The position numbers and the translations under genes were made by a program. Shown here in pieces: positions 8,018-16,507 of a stretch of DNA of 64,000 nucleotides (its first letter is position 1; each line of letters starts with the position of its first letter). A model generated the notes under the pieces. That model saw nothing but the letters and a program-made list of their open reading frames with translations, made no database searches and was not told the DNA's origin. The stretch is from NCBI RefSeq assembly GCF_039533685.1, contig NZ_BAAATZ010000002.1, positions 310,001 through 374,000 on the forward strand, written 5' to 3'. Source of the DNA: Actinocorallia aurantiaca (GTDB taxonomy: Bacteria; Actinomycetota; Actinomycetes; Streptosporangiales; Streptosporangiaceae).

Positions 8018-9775
8018 ATGAGTGACGAGAGGTGGAAGCAGCGGTTCCGGGCTGCGCGGGTGAGCCTGCCGGGGTGGGCGCGCGAGGCTCCGGAGCGGTC
8101 GGTCTTCCGGTCCAATGCCAGCGGCACCTGGGAGATCTACACCTGGGACCGGGAGACGGGAGAGCAGCGGCAGGCGACCAGCCGGCCCAACGGCACCCTG
8201 ATGGGCGGGCTCGACCCGTACGGGCGGGAGCTGTGGTGGTTCGCCGACACCGACGGCGACGAGTTCGGGGTGTGGATGAGGCAGCCCTTCGAGGGCGGCG
8301 AGGCGGTGCCCGCCACCCCGCTGGAGCCCTCGTACCCGGCGGGGCTGGCGCTGGGCCGCAGCGGGCGGGTGCTGGTCGGGCGGAGCGGGCGGCACGGCTC
8401 GTCGGTGCACCTGATCGACCCCGGCGGCGAGCCCGTGACGATCTACGAGCACGCGGAGAACGCCTACCTGGGCGGTCTCTCCCGCGACGAGGAGCTGATC
8501 GCGGTCGGGCACAGCGAGCACGGCGACAGCCGCCATCCGGCGCTGAAGATCCTGCGGCCGGACGGCTCGGTGGTGGCCGAGCTGTGGGACGGCCCCGGCA
8601 AGGGCGTCGGCCCGTCCGGTTTCTCCCCGGTGGAGGGCGACCCCCGGCTGCTCGTCGATCACGAGCGCCGCGGCAAGGAGGAGCTGCTCCTGTGGAACCC
8701 GCTCACCGGCGAGGAGCGGGAGCTGGTCTTCGACCTGCCGGGCGAGGTCGGCGCGAGCTGGTTCCCCGACGGGCGGAGCCTGCTGGTCTCGCACGGCTAC
8801 GAGGCGCGGGACGAGCTGTTCCGCTACGACCTGGAGTCCGGTGAGCTGGCGAGGATCGACACCCCGCGTGGTTCCGTCGGGGGCGCGACCGCCCGTCCGG
8901 ACGGCACCGTCGAGTACGGCTTCACCTGCGCCGCCGAGCCCCCGGTGATCCGCTCCACCACGGGCGCCGTGGTGCTGACCCCGCCCGGGGAGCCCGCGCC
9001 ACCGTCCGTCCCGGTGGAGGACCTGTGGGTGGAGGGCCCCGGCGGCCGGATCCACGCGCTGGTCTCCAGGCCTGAGGGCGAGGGTCCGTTCCCTACGGTC
9101 TTCGACGTGCACGGCGGGCCGACGGCACAGGACGTCGACGCGTTCAACCCGGGCACGGCCGCCTGGGTCGACCACGGGTTCGCGGTCGTGCAGGTCAACT
9201 ACCGGGGTTCCACCGGTTACGGCTCCGCCTGGCGGGACGCGCTGGAGGAGAAGGTCGGCCTGATCGAGCTCGAGGACGTCAAGGCCGTCCGGGACGAGGT
9301 GGTCCGCACGGGTCTCGCGGACCCGGAGAAGCTGGTGCTGGCCGGCGGCTCCTGGGGCGGCTACCTCACGCTGCTGGGCATCGGCACCCAGCCGGACGAC
9401 TGGTCCGTCGCGGTCGCCGCCGTCCCCGTCGCCGACTACGTCGCCGCCTACGAGGACGAGATGGAGGCGCTGCAGGCCTTCGACCGCTCCCTGTTCGGCG
9501 GCTCCCCCACGGAGGTGCCGGACAAGTACCGCGAGTCGTCCCCCATCACCTACGTCGAGTCGGTGAAGGTCCCGGTGCTGATCCTCGCGGGCGAGAACGA
9601 CCCGCGCTGCCCGATCCGCCAGATCGACAACTACCTCGCGCGACTGACCGAGCTGGGCGTCCCCCACGACGTCTACCGCTACGACGCGGGTCACGGCTCC
9701 CTCGTCATAGAGGAGCGCCTCAAGCAGGTGGAGGCCGAGATCGGTTTCGCCATGAAGTCACTGGGCCTGGCCTGA
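8018..9775 (+). CDS. Prolyl oligopeptidase (S9) family serine peptidase
   Basis: A 585-residue two-domain enzyme. Residues 1 to about 330 form a seven-bladed WD-like propeller, with repeated units such as GTWEIYTWDRETGE and LLLWNPLTGEERELV. The C-terminal alpha/beta-hydrolase domain has the nucleophile Ser in GGSWGGYLT (about residue 449), the Asp in GENDPRCPI (about 527) and the His in DAGHGS (about 559), so the catalytic triad is complete. Family members cleave short peptides or acyl-peptides in the cytoplasm; no signal peptide is seen. It is a single-gene unit, with a parS-like palindrome upstream and a very strong hairpin terminator directly downstream. The oxyanion context VHGGPTA supports the S9C/acylaminoacyl-peptidase type. 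Confidence 0.92.
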   Translation: MSDERWKQRFRAARVSLPGWAREAPERSVFRSNASGTWEIYTWDRETGEQRQATSRPNGTLMGGLDPYGRELWWFADTDGDEFGVWMRQPFEGGEAVPATPLEPSYPAGLALGRSGRVLVGRSGRHGSSVHLIDPGGEPVTIYEHAENAYLGGLSRDEELIAVGHSEHGDSRHPALKILRPDGSVVAELWDGPGKGVGPSGFSPVEGDPRLLVDHERRGKEELLLWNPLTGEERELVFDLPGEVGASWFPDGRSLLVSHGYEARDELFRYDLESGELARIDTPRGSVGGATARPDGTVEYGFTCAAEPPVIRSTTGAVVLTPPGEPAPPSVPVEDLWVEGPGGRIHALVSRPEGEGPFPTVFDVHGGPTAQDVDAFNPGTAAWVDHGFAVVQVNYRGSTGYGSAWRDALEEKVGLIELEDVKAVRDEVVRTGLADPEKLVLAGGSWGGYLTLLGIGTQPDDWSVAVAAVPVADYVAAYEDEMEALQAFDRSLFGGSPTEVPDKYRESSPITYVESVKVPVLILAGENDPRCPIRQIDNYLARLTELGVPHDVYRYDAGHGSLVIEERLKQVEAEIGFAMKSLGLA

Positions 9776-9786
9776 CGCCGGCACGC

Positions 9787-9833
9787 CGCGCCTGACCGGC
9801 TCCCGGGCCCGGTCCGGGAGCCGGTCAGGCGCG
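9787..9833 (+). terminator. 20-bp perfect-stem terminator after the S9 peptidase
   Basis: Left arm 9787 to 9806 and right arm 9814 to 9833 are perfect complements (20 bp) around the loop gcccggt. It separates the convergent peptidase and TetR genes. The right arm and what follows also occur at the 3' end of the TetR gene (see the repeat entry). Confidence 0.8.
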
Positions 9834-9916
9834 GACGCCGGAGGCGTGGTCACCGGGTACCGGTAGGGGTGATCGCCGTAAGGCGCGGTTCCCGGGAGCC
9901 GGTCAGGCGCGGACGC
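9814..9916. repeat. 25-bp direct repeat shared by terminator arm and 3' end of tetR gene
   Basis: Bases 9814 to 9838 are identical to 9892 to 9916. The second copy covers the last codons and stop of the minus-strand TetR gene. The left terminator arm at 9787 to 9806 could therefore pair with either copy. Confidence 0.8.
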
Positions 9917-10577
9917 TGCGGATGATGTCGACGAGTTCGCGGGTGACGGAGCGGAAGCCGGGGAGGCGGGACATCCCCACCATCTTGGTGACGAGCGGGA
10001 CGGTGCGGTCCACCAGGAGGTAGGTCTTGCGGCAGTCGGGGGAGCCGTCGTGGACCCAGTACAGGACGATTCCCATGGAGTACAGCCACAGGAGTTCGGG
10101 GAGCTCCTGCTGGAAGTCGGGGTCGAGCCTGAGGTCGGTGGAGCCGTCCACGACGTCGCGGTAGAGGGCGACTGCGGCCTGCCGGGCGGGGCCGGACTCG
10201 GAGCTGAACGGGCTGAGCGGGCTGGTCGGCTCGGCCGCGAGCTTGAAGAACTTCCCGGCGAACGCGTGGTAGGGGACCATCGTGTCGACGCGGGCCCGCA
10301 GCACGCCCAGCAGGCGTCCGGCGAAGGTCTTCTCGCGGGTGAGGACGGCCTCGCAGGCGGCGTTGTGCGACTCCTGCAGCTCGTCGTAGTAGGCCTGCAT
10401 CAGCTCTTCCTTGGAGCCGAAGTAGTAGTAGGCGTTCCCGACGGAGACCCCGGCCTCCTTGGCGATCGCCCGCATGGTCGTCGCGTCGTAGCCGCGTTCC
10501 CGGAACAGCCGCAGCGCCGTGTCCACGATCAACTCTCGGGTCTGTTCCGACCGACCGATGGCCTTGGGCTCGCTCAC
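9903..10577 (-). CDS. TetR/AcrR family transcriptional regulator
   Basis: A 224-residue repressor-type protein. The N-terminal helix-turn-helix is classic: TRELIVDTALRLFRERGYDATTMRAIAKEAGVSVGNAYYYFG at residues 13 to 54, with the conserved YYYFGSKEEL recognition region. The ligand-binding domain follows; its sequence includes a VLYWVHDGSPDCRKTYLLVD segment that recurs in a widespread actinobacterial TetR subgroup. Transcribed alone on the minus strand, 112 bp downstream of the alpha/beta hydrolase gene with which it may share a message. No operator palindrome is obvious beside its start. Target and ligand unknown. Confidence 0.9.
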   Translation of the reverse strand: MSEPKAIGRSEQTRELIVDTALRLFRERGYDATTMRAIAKEAGVSVGNAYYYFGSKEELMQAYYDELQESHNAACEAVLTREKTFAGRLLGVLRARVDTMVPYHAFAGKFFKLAAEPTSPLSPFSSESGPARQAAVALYRDVVDGSTDLRLDPDFQQELPELLWLYSMGIVLYWVHDGSPDCRKTYLLVDRTVPLVTKMVGMSRLPGFRSVTRELVDIIRSVRA

Positions 10578-10689
10578 CCCACCACTTTAGGCGGCGCGTC
10601 CCCTCCGTCGTGGGCGTCATGCCGCGCCGGACGCCTCCGGGACGGGTTCCGGCGGCGGGCGCGCGGGGTGATCGGCGCCTCGCGGGAGG

Positions 10690-11619
10690 TCAGGCTCCGC
10701 TGGAGGCGCCGGGCGGGGCGGGGTGCCCTTCGCGGAGGGCCTCCTGCCACATGCGGCGGTCGAAGGGGTCGGGCTCGGTGTCGCGGAGGAAGCCGGTGAC
10801 GAGGGAGGCGAAGCGGGCGGGGTCGTGGTGGTGGGGGAAGTGGCCGGCGCCTTCGAAGATCTCCAGGGCGCTGCCGGGCAGGGCCTGCCGGGCGCGCCGG
10901 GCGTGGGCGGCGGGGATGATGGCGTCGCGGGAGCCCCAGACGATCAGGGTGGGGAGGTGGCGGGCGAGGTAGCTGCGGTCGAGCATGGTGATGGCCTGGC
11001 CGCCGGGGTCGGCGGCGGCGCGGACGGTGCGGAGGAAGGCCTTGCGGGCGGTGGGGTCGGCGAGTTCGGAGTAGCGGTCCAGGACGTAGTCCAGGTCGGG
11101 GCCCAGCCCGGCGCCGCCGAGCAGGCGCAGCGCCGGGGCGGCCGTCAGGACGGCGCCGCGCAGGGGCGAGGCGGACAGGATCCTCAGGGCGGGGCCCGCG
11201 CCGGGGAGGGTCGCCAGCCGGAACACGGCGTGCATCTCGGGCCCGATGCCCGCGCTGGAGACCAGCACGAGGCGTTCGCACCGTTCGGGGAACTGGTAGG
11301 CGAACTGCATGGCGACGCCGCCGCCGAGGGAGTGCCCGACGACGCTGACCCGGTCGACGCCCAGGACGGCGAGCAGGTCGCGCATGCCGCAGGCGTAGGC
11401 GGCGACGGCGTAGTCGGCGCGGGGCTTGTCGGACCGTCCGTGGCCCAGGAGGTCGGGGACGATGACGGTGTGGTGCTCGGCGAGGGCGGGCAGGACGGGC
11501 AGCCAGGTCTCGGAGCTGTCGGCGATGCCGTGGATCAGCAGCAGGGGCGGGCCGTCGCCGAACATGCGGAAGGCGCGGCGGTAACCATGGATCTCGCGGA
11601 ACTGCAGGTCCCCGGTCAT
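10690..11619 (-). CDS. Alpha/beta-fold hydrolase
   Basis: A 309-residue cytoplasmic hydrolase. The oxyanion motif LLLIHGIADSSETW is near residue 30, the nucleophile Ser is in VVGHSLGGGVAMQFA (about residue 97), the acid in VWGSRDAIIPAAHA and the base His in GAGHFPHHH, so the triad is complete. It resembles the epoxide hydrolase/meta-cleavage-product hydrolase branch, where substrate varies widely. Start is the ATG at 11619. It lies between a beta-lactamase-like gene (88 bp upstream) and a TetR gene (112 bp downstream), all on the minus strand. Confidence 0.88.
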   Translation of the reverse strand: MTGDLQFREIHGYRRAFRMFGDGPPLLLIHGIADSSETWLPVLPALAEHHTVIVPDLLGHGRSDKPRADYAVAAYACGMRDLLAVLGVDRVSVVGHSLGGGVAMQFAYQFPERCERLVLVSSAGIGPEMHAVFRLATLPGAGPALRILSASPLRGAVLTAAPALRLLGGAGLGPDLDYVLDRYSELADPTARKAFLRTVRAAADPGGQAITMLDRSYLARHLPTLIVWGSRDAIIPAAHARRARQALPGSALEIFEGAGHFPHHHDPARFASLVTGFLRDTEPDPFDRRMWQEALREGHPAPPGASSGA

Positions 11620-11707
11620 GCTCGCAGACTGCTCGGAACGCGTTTCGTGTCTGCTTCATCCTGGTTATCGGGGTGTGACGGCTGGTCAGGAGATCGGCAG
11701 GTTCCGG

Positions 11708-12643
11708 TCACTCCATGGTGAAGGGCGCGCTGCCGTCCCCGATCTCGGGCGGATACGGGGTGGGGATCCGGCGGGCGCTGGACTCGGGGACGAGCGTGCC
11801 GTGGACGATCCGCGACACCCGTTCGATGGCGATGATCCCCTGCTTGAGGGACGGGTTGTCCTGGGTGAGCACGGCGATCATGTAGTCCCGCCGGTCGTCG
11901 CCGAATATCCCCAGGCTGTGGACACGCCATCCGTGGACGGCGCGGGGCAGCCAGCCGTTCTTGACCCGCACGTCGATCTTGGAGGACGCCCCGGCCGGGG
12001 TCCCCCACCGCTGCCCGCTCACCACCTCGGACATGAGCTTCAGGAGGTGGCGCCGGGACTTGGCGTTGAGGACGTCGCCCTTGCGGGTCAGCGTGAGCAG
12101 CAGCCGGAGCTGGTCCACCGCGGTGGTGCGGGTCAGTCCCCAGTGGCCGCCGGGGTCGAGCCTGGTGGCGCGCATGCCCACCGCGTTCAGCAGGCCCTGG
12201 ACGCGGGAGCGGCCGAGCTGACGCCACAGCACGGTGGTGGCGTCGTTGTCCGAACGGGTGATCGCGGCGCGCGCCAGGGACTTCTCTCGCGCGGTCAGGC
12301 CGCGCTTCTGCTTCTGGGCGGTGCGCAGCAGTGCGGCGACGATCGTGAGCTTGACCGTGCTGGCCGAGTCGTAGTGCCGTCCGGAGCCGTAGTAGCAGCC
12401 GACCTTGCGCTCGCGGTCGTACAGCGCGAACGACATGGTGCCCGAACGGCCCCGGACGGCCTTGCGCAGTCTGTTCTCGAGTCGTTGGGCCAGTTCGGGG
12501 GAGTGGTCCGAGGAGCAGTTGAGCCAGTTGAGCGGCCTGGCGGCGGTCACCCGCCCGGGTGCCGCGACGAGGAGGCCCGTCACCAGGGCGCCCGCGACGG
12601 TCCCGGCGACGGCTTTACGGCTGATGGCGCGGTACACGGGCAT
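11708..12643 (-). CDS. Secreted serine hydrolase, class A beta-lactamase-like
   Basis: A 311-residue exported protein. Residues 1 to about 35 look like a signal peptide (basic MPVYRAISRKAVAGT followed by a hydrophobic stretch to AAPGRVTA). The penicillin-binding/beta-lactamase fold shows the SxxK nucleophile motif as STVK (about residue 90), the SDN motif as SDNDATT (about residue 132) and a KTG-like triad as KNG in RVKNGWLPR. The KNG replacement for KTG, and the lack of a clear class A ExxLN omega-loop motif, argue against a confident antibiotic-resistance role; a peptidase or esterase activity on cell-wall substrates is possible. Single gene with no LysR-type regulator next to it. Confidence 0.8.
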   Translation of the reverse strand: MPVYRAISRKAVAGTVAGALVTGLLVAAPGRVTAARPLNWLNCSSDHSPELAQRLENRLRKAVRGRSGTMSFALYDRERKVGCYYGSGRHYDSASTVKLTIVAALLRTAQKQKRGLTAREKSLARAAITRSDNDATTVLWRQLGRSRVQGLLNAVGMRATRLDPGGHWGLTRTTAVDQLRLLLTLTRKGDVLNAKSRRHLLKLMSEVVSGQRWGTPAGASSKIDVRVKNGWLPRAVHGWRVHSLGIFGDDRRDYMIAVLTQDNPSLKQGIIAIERVSRIVHGTLVPESSARRIPTPYPPEIGDGSAPFTME

Positions 12644-12675
12644 CCGCCTCTCCCACGACAGTCGAGATGATCACT

Positions 12676-13431
12676 TTAGAGGCGTGGGGCCGAAGACAGA
12701 AGGCGTCCGGTGAGGAATTCCGGCCAGGTCTGGCTGCCTCCGGGCTCGGCGGCGAGGTGCATCCCCTCCCGGAAGGCGCGCGCGGCCTTGCCGGGGAGGC
12801 GCACCGGGATCAGCGGCCGCCTCTTCCCGGTGATCTCCATGTAGGTGCGGGCCAGGTGCCGGATGTCGTGGACCTCCGGCCCGCCCAGGTCGGGAACGCG
12901 GCCCGCCGGGTCGGCGAGGGCGAGTTCGGCGAGCCGCGCGGCGACCTCGGCCGCGGCTACGGGCTGGCAGGGGGTACTGGACGGGACGACGAAGGCGGGC
13001 CCCCTGCTCATCGCGTCGAGGAAGCGGGCGACGAACTCGTGGAACTGGGTGGCGCGCAGGATCGTGTACGGCCGTCCGGAGGACTCGATCATGTGCTCCA
13101 CGGCCAGCTTGGTCCGGTAGTAGAAGTAGGGGTGGCGGTCGATGCCGACGATCGAGATGAAGACGAGGTGGGCGTCCGGCCGCGCGGCCTTCAGCAGCCC
13201 CCGCGCCTGCGCGATGTCCGCTCCCTTCTTGAACGGGTCGCTGGCCAGGTGCACGATCGTGTCGGCCTCGCCGAGCACGGACGGCCCTTCGGCGAGGTCT
13301 CCCAGATGCCAGGTGACGCCGTCTCCCCGCCGGGGCCTGCGGCTGAGCCCGTGGACGTCGGCGCCGGCCCGCGCCAGCAGCGGCGTCAGCGGGGTGCCCA
13401 GGGTCCCGGACGCTCCGGTCACGATGATCAT
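12676..13431 (-). CDS. NmrA-like NAD(P)-binding oxidoreductase, ECF41 partner
   Basis: A 251-residue atypical SDR. The dinucleotide-binding motif is at the extreme N-terminus (IIVTGASGTLGTPLTPLL), followed by a LVFISIVGIDRHPYFYYRTK stretch in which the YxxxK-like residues are spaced as in NmrA/HSCARG proteins. I chose the ATG at 13431 because GAGGAG lies 6 nt upstream and the glycine motif then begins at residue 4. It lies 47 bp downstream of the ECF41-like sigma factor on the same strand. ECF41 sigma genes are known to sit beside carboxymuconolactone decarboxylase, oxidoreductase or epimerase genes that they control, so this is the likely target. Substrate unknown. Confidence 0.85.
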   Translation of the reverse strand: MIIVTGASGTLGTPLTPLLARAGADVHGLSRRPRRGDGVTWHLGDLAEGPSVLGEADTIVHLASDPFKKGADIAQARGLLKAARPDAHLVFISIVGIDRHPYFYYRTKLAVEHMIESSGRPYTILRATQFHEFVARFLDAMSRGPAFVVPSSTPCQPVAAAEVAARLAELALADPAGRVPDLGGPEVHDIRHLARTYMEITGKRRPLIPVRLPGKAARAFREGMHLAAEPGGSQTWPEFLTGRLLSSAPRL

Positions 13432-13478
13432 CGGGTGCTCCTCTCTCGGGTGTTCCACAGAGGAGAACCGGACAGGGC

Positions 13479-14345
13479 TCAGGAATGTGACAGGCGCAGG
13501 GCCACCAGACGGAGTTTTTCGGGATTCAGCACCGTACGCAGCCCCGTGAGTCCCTCTTCGCCGACTTCGAACACCGTGGCCGTGAACGGAGACCCTTCGC
13601 CGAAGGTGACCATGGCGGGCTCCCCGTTGAACTCGGTCAGGACGATCTCCGCGCCGCCGAGCCTGCGCACGAGCCCCAGGACGTACCGCAGCACCTTCTC
13701 CCGTCCGGTGATCGGACGCAGCGCGGCACGGGCCTTTCCGCCGCCGTCCGACCAGGCGGTGACGTCGGCGGCGAGCAGCGAGGTGAGCCCGTCGATGTCC
13801 CCTTCGACCGCGGCGGCGAGGAACCGCTCGACCAGCCGCCTCTGCTCCTCGGGCGAGGGCGTGAACCGGGGCCCGTCCCCCAGCCGGCGCCGTGCCCTGC
13901 TGTGCAGCTGCCGCGTGTTGGCGTCCGTGAGATCGAGGAACCCGGCGATCTCGTGATGGGAGTACCCGAACGCCTCCTTGAGCACGAACACGGCCCGCTC
14001 GGCCGGGGTGAGCCGCTCCATCAGCGTCAGCAGCGCGTACGAGACGGTGTCGCGCAGCTCCACCGGATCTTCATCCGTGAAGACGGGTTCGGGCAGCCAC
14101 GGCCCGGTGTACGACTCCCGCCGCACCCGCGCCGAGGCCAGCTCGTTCAGGCAGAGGTTGCTCACCACCTTGGTGAGCCACGCCTGCGGATGCTCGACCT
14201 CCCCGGCCCGCGCCCACCGCAGGTAGGCCTCCTGAACGAGGTCCTCGGCGTCCTGCCGCGACCCGAGCATCCGGTACGCCAGTCCGGTCAGCCTGGCCCG
14301 CTGCCCTTCGAAGACCTCGTGCACAGCGCTGTCCACACCGCTCAC
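13479..14345 (-). CDS. ECF41-type RNA polymerase sigma factor (SigJ-like)
   Basis: A 288-residue extracytoplasmic-function sigma factor. Region 2 is seen as LTGLAYRMLGSRQDAEDLVQEAYLRW (residues 15 to 40) and region 4 as LTPAERAVFVLKEAFGYSHHEIAGFL ... NTRQLHSRARRRL (about 110 to 165). After region 4 comes a SnoaL-like domain of about 110 residues with the DGGGK motif (WSDGGGKARAAL), the hallmark of group ECF41, in which this fused domain replaces a separate anti-sigma factor. Its 3' end is 47 bp from the NmrA-like gene, the expected target. A TGTCACA matching the ECF41 -35 element lies in its last codons. Confidence 0.92.
   Translation of the reverse strand: MSGVDSAVHEVFEGQRARLTGLAYRMLGSRQDAEDLVQEAYLRWARAGEVEHPQAWLTKVVSNLCLNELASARVRRESYTGPWLPEPVFTDEDPVELRDTVSYALLTLMERLTPAERAVFVLKEAFGYSHHEIAGFLDLTDANTRQLHSRARRRLGDGPRFTPSPEEQRRLVERFLAAAVEGDIDGLTSLLAADVTAWSDGGGKARAALRPITGREKVLRYVLGLVRRLGGAEIVLTEFNGEPAMVTFGEGSPFTATVFEVGEEGLTGLRTVLNPEKLRLVALRLSHS
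13486..13492 (-). promoter_or_regulatory. Candidate ECF41 -35 element TGTCACA
   Basis: On the minus strand TGTCACA occurs inside the final codons of the sigma gene, 54 bp upstream of the NmrA-like ATG. The known ECF41 promoter is TGTCACA, 16 nt, CGTC. At the right distance this site has only cggttc instead of CGTC, so the -10 match is poor. Confidence 0.35.
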
Positions 14346-14381
14346 CCTAGGACGCGCCGGAACGGGTGCGGGCGGAGGGCG

Positions 14382-15488
14382 TCAGGGCAGGGAGAGGCGG
14401 AAGATCTTCTTCCAGGTGGAGGTGATCTGGCCGGTGAGGGTGTCGGTGCTGTAGGGGATGTCGTACTTCTCGCACAGGTCGCGGACGCGGGGGGCGACCT
14501 CCGCGTAGCGGTTGCTGGGGAGGTCGGGGAAGACGTGGTGCTCGATCTGGTGGCTGAGGTTGCCGGTGGCCAGGTGCATCAGCGGGCCGCCGGAGATGTT
14601 GGCGGAGCCGAGGATCTGGCGCACGTACCATTCGCCCTTGGTCTCGTTCTCGACCTGGTCCTCGGGGAAGACCTCGGCGCCGTCGGGGAAGTGGCCGCAG
14701 AAGATCACCAGGTTCGACCAGACGTTGCGGACGATGTTGGCGGTGAAGTTCGCGGCGAGGACGGGCAGTGCGGCGCCGGTCGGCAGGGCCAGCAGGGGGA
14801 AGGCCACGTAGTCCTTGAGGACCTGCCTGCGGACCTTCCGGCCGATGGCCTTGAGCTGCGCGCGGGTCTCCGAGCGGGGCTTCCTGCCGGTGCGGACGTT
14901 CTCGATCTCCAGGTCGTGCAGCGCGACGCCGTACTCGAAGAACATCGCCAGCAGCGCGGCGTAGACGGGCTGGCCGAGCCGCCACGGCGACCACCGCTGC
15001 TCGGGCGTCATGCGCAGGACGGCGTAGCCGATGTCGCGGTCCTTGCCGACGACGTTGGTGTAGGTGTGGTGCACGTAGTTGTGGGAGTGCTTCCACTGGT
15101 CGGCGGGCGAGGTGTTGTCCCACTCCCACGTGGTGGAGTGGATCTTCGGGTCGCGCATCCAGTCCCACTGGCCGTGCATGACGTTGTGCCCGATCTCCAT
15201 GTTCTCCAGGATCTTGGCCGCGGACAGCGCGGTCGTCCCGGCGACCCAGGCGGGCGGGAACCAGCCGGCGAACAGGATGGCGCGTCCGCTGAGCTCCAGA
15301 CCCCGCTGGAGCTTGATGACGCTGCGGATGTAGCGGGCGTCCTTCTCCCCGCGGGAGTCCAGCAGTTCCTCGCGCAGCGCGTCCAACTCGACGCCGATGG
15401 CCTCGATGTCCTCGGAGGTGAGGTGGGCGGTGGACGGGCTGAGCGGGCGGGTCTTCCGCGCCTCGGGGGGCAGGGTGGCGGTGCTCAT
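14382..15488 (-). CDS. Membrane fatty-acid (acyl-CoA) desaturase
   Basis: A 368-residue integral membrane di-iron desaturase, which would introduce a double bond into acyl chains using electrons from the adjacent ferredoxin reductase. The three histidine boxes that bind the iron pair are present: HNVMH (about residue 115), HSHNYVHH (about 148) and HQIEHH (about 305). Hydrophobic segments lie between them. Length and order fit the mycobacterial DesA3 family. It lies 24 bp downstream of the reductase on the minus strand with a GGGAG site before its ATG, so the two are an operon, equivalent to the Rv3230c-desA3 electron-transfer pair. A palindrome upstream of the reductase is the likely operator. 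Confidence 0.93.
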   Translation of the reverse strand: MSTATLPPEARKTRPLSPSTAHLTSEDIEAIGVELDALREELLDSRGEKDARYIRSVIKLQRGLELSGRAILFAGWFPPAWVAGTTALSAAKILENMEIGHNVMHGQWDWMRDPKIHSTTWEWDNTSPADQWKHSHNYVHHTYTNVVGKDRDIGYAVLRMTPEQRWSPWRLGQPVYAALLAMFFEYGVALHDLEIENVRTGRKPRSETRAQLKAIGRKVRRQVLKDYVAFPLLALPTGAALPVLAANFTANIVRNVWSNLVIFCGHFPDGAEVFPEDQVENETKGEWYVRQILGSANISGGPLMHLATGNLSHQIEHHVFPDLPSNRYAEVAPRVRDLCEKYDIPYSTDTLTGQITSTWKKIFRLSLP

Positions 15489-15512
15489 CGCGATTCTCCC
15501 TTACGGGTCGGG

Positions 15513-16490
15513 TTAGAGGTCGATTTCGCAGGGGCCGGCGGGGGCGGAGACGCAGATCTGCACGAGGTCGCCCGGGTCGCCGTGGACCTGCCCGTTGCGC
15601 AGGTCGCGCACCTTGCCGGAGGTGAGCTTCCCGACGCAGCTGAAGCAGATCCCCATGCGGCAGCCGCTGGGCAGCAGCGCTCCGGCGGACTCTCCGGCGT
15701 CGAGGATCGGGCCGCGGGTCCGCGCGGTGACGCCGCTTCGGGTGAAGGAGACCTCGCCGCCGTCTCCGATCTCCGTCCGGATGGGACGGAACCGCTCGGT
15801 CTTGACGGAGGGGTAGTGCTTTTCGAGGACCCGGAGCATCTCTTCCGGGCCGCAGGCGTAGATCTGGCGTTCGTCCAGGTCGGGGACGAGCGCCTTCAGC
15901 TCGGACGGCTCCAGCCGTCCTTCCTTGCGGGTGTGCCGTTCGATGTACCGGAGGCCGTCCATGCGGCGCAGTTCGGGTCCGAAGATGACGGACGGGCGGG
16001 ACGGTGCGCTGTGGACGAGCACCGCGTCGCGCACTCCGGCGCGGAGCATGGCCATGACCGGGGTGATGCCGCTGCCCGCCGTCACGAACAGGGGCCTCAC
16101 CGGTTCGGACGGCAGGACGAAGTCGCCTTCGGGTTCGCCGAGGGCGACGATCGTGCCGGGGCGGGTCCGGCGCACCAGGTGGTCGGACACCAGGCCCTGC
16201 GCCTTCACGGTGATCTCCACCGTGCCGGGCGGCCCGGAGAGGGAGTAGCTGCGCCAGTGCCGGACGCCGTCGATGTCGACGCCGACGCTCAGCCATTGAC
16301 CGGGGCGGTGCTCACTCCAGCCGAGGCCGGGCTTGATGACGAGGGTGGCGGCGTCGGCCGTCTCCCTGCGGACCTCCACGATCCGGCCGCGCGTCTCGCT
16401 GGTGGACCAGAGCGGGTTGAACAGGCTCAGGTAGTCGTCGGGGAGCAGCGGGGTGGTGAGGGCGGACAGGACGCGGGTGAGGGCGCTCAT
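15513..16490 (-). CDS. Ferredoxin reductase: FAD/NAD(P)-binding plus C-terminal [2Fe-2S]
   Basis: A 325-residue electron-transfer protein for the adjacent desaturase. The FAD-binding RxYS motif is seen as HWRSYSLSG (about residue 80), the pyridine-nucleotide motif as FVTAGSGITPVMAML (about 136), and CGPEEM near 214. The C-terminal plant-type ferredoxin domain has CRMGICFSC (three cluster ligands) and a fourth Cys in QICVSAPAG. This order (reductase then ferredoxin) matches Rv3230c, which passes electrons to DesA3. The ATG has GGAGG 5 nt upstream. A 20-bp near-palindrome at 16508 to 16527 lies where it would cover the promoter or the message start. Confidence 0.93.
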   Translation of the reverse strand: MSALTRVLSALTTPLLPDDYLSLFNPLWSTSETRGRIVEVRRETADAATLVIKPGLGWSEHRPGQWLSVGVDIDGVRHWRSYSLSGPPGTVEITVKAQGLVSDHLVRRTRPGTIVALGEPEGDFVLPSEPVRPLFVTAGSGITPVMAMLRAGVRDAVLVHSAPSRPSVIFGPELRRMDGLRYIERHTRKEGRLEPSELKALVPDLDERQIYACGPEEMLRVLEKHYPSVKTERFRPIRTEIGDGGEVSFTRSGVTARTRGPILDAGESAGALLPSGCRMGICFSCVGKLTSGKVRDLRNGQVHGDPGDLVQICVSAPAGPCEIDL

Positions 16491-16507
16491 CGAAGCCTCC
16501 GAATAAC

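Noticed and set aside
7988..9694. Minus-strand open frame opposite the S9 peptidase
   Set aside because: Arg/Val/Gly-rich shadow caused by third-position GC bias; the plus strand encodes a complete catalytic triad.
11708..12643. True class A beta-lactamase resistance gene
   Set aside because: SxxK and SDN are present but KTG is KNG and the omega-loop glutamate motif is not evident, so only a beta-lactamase-like fold is claimed.
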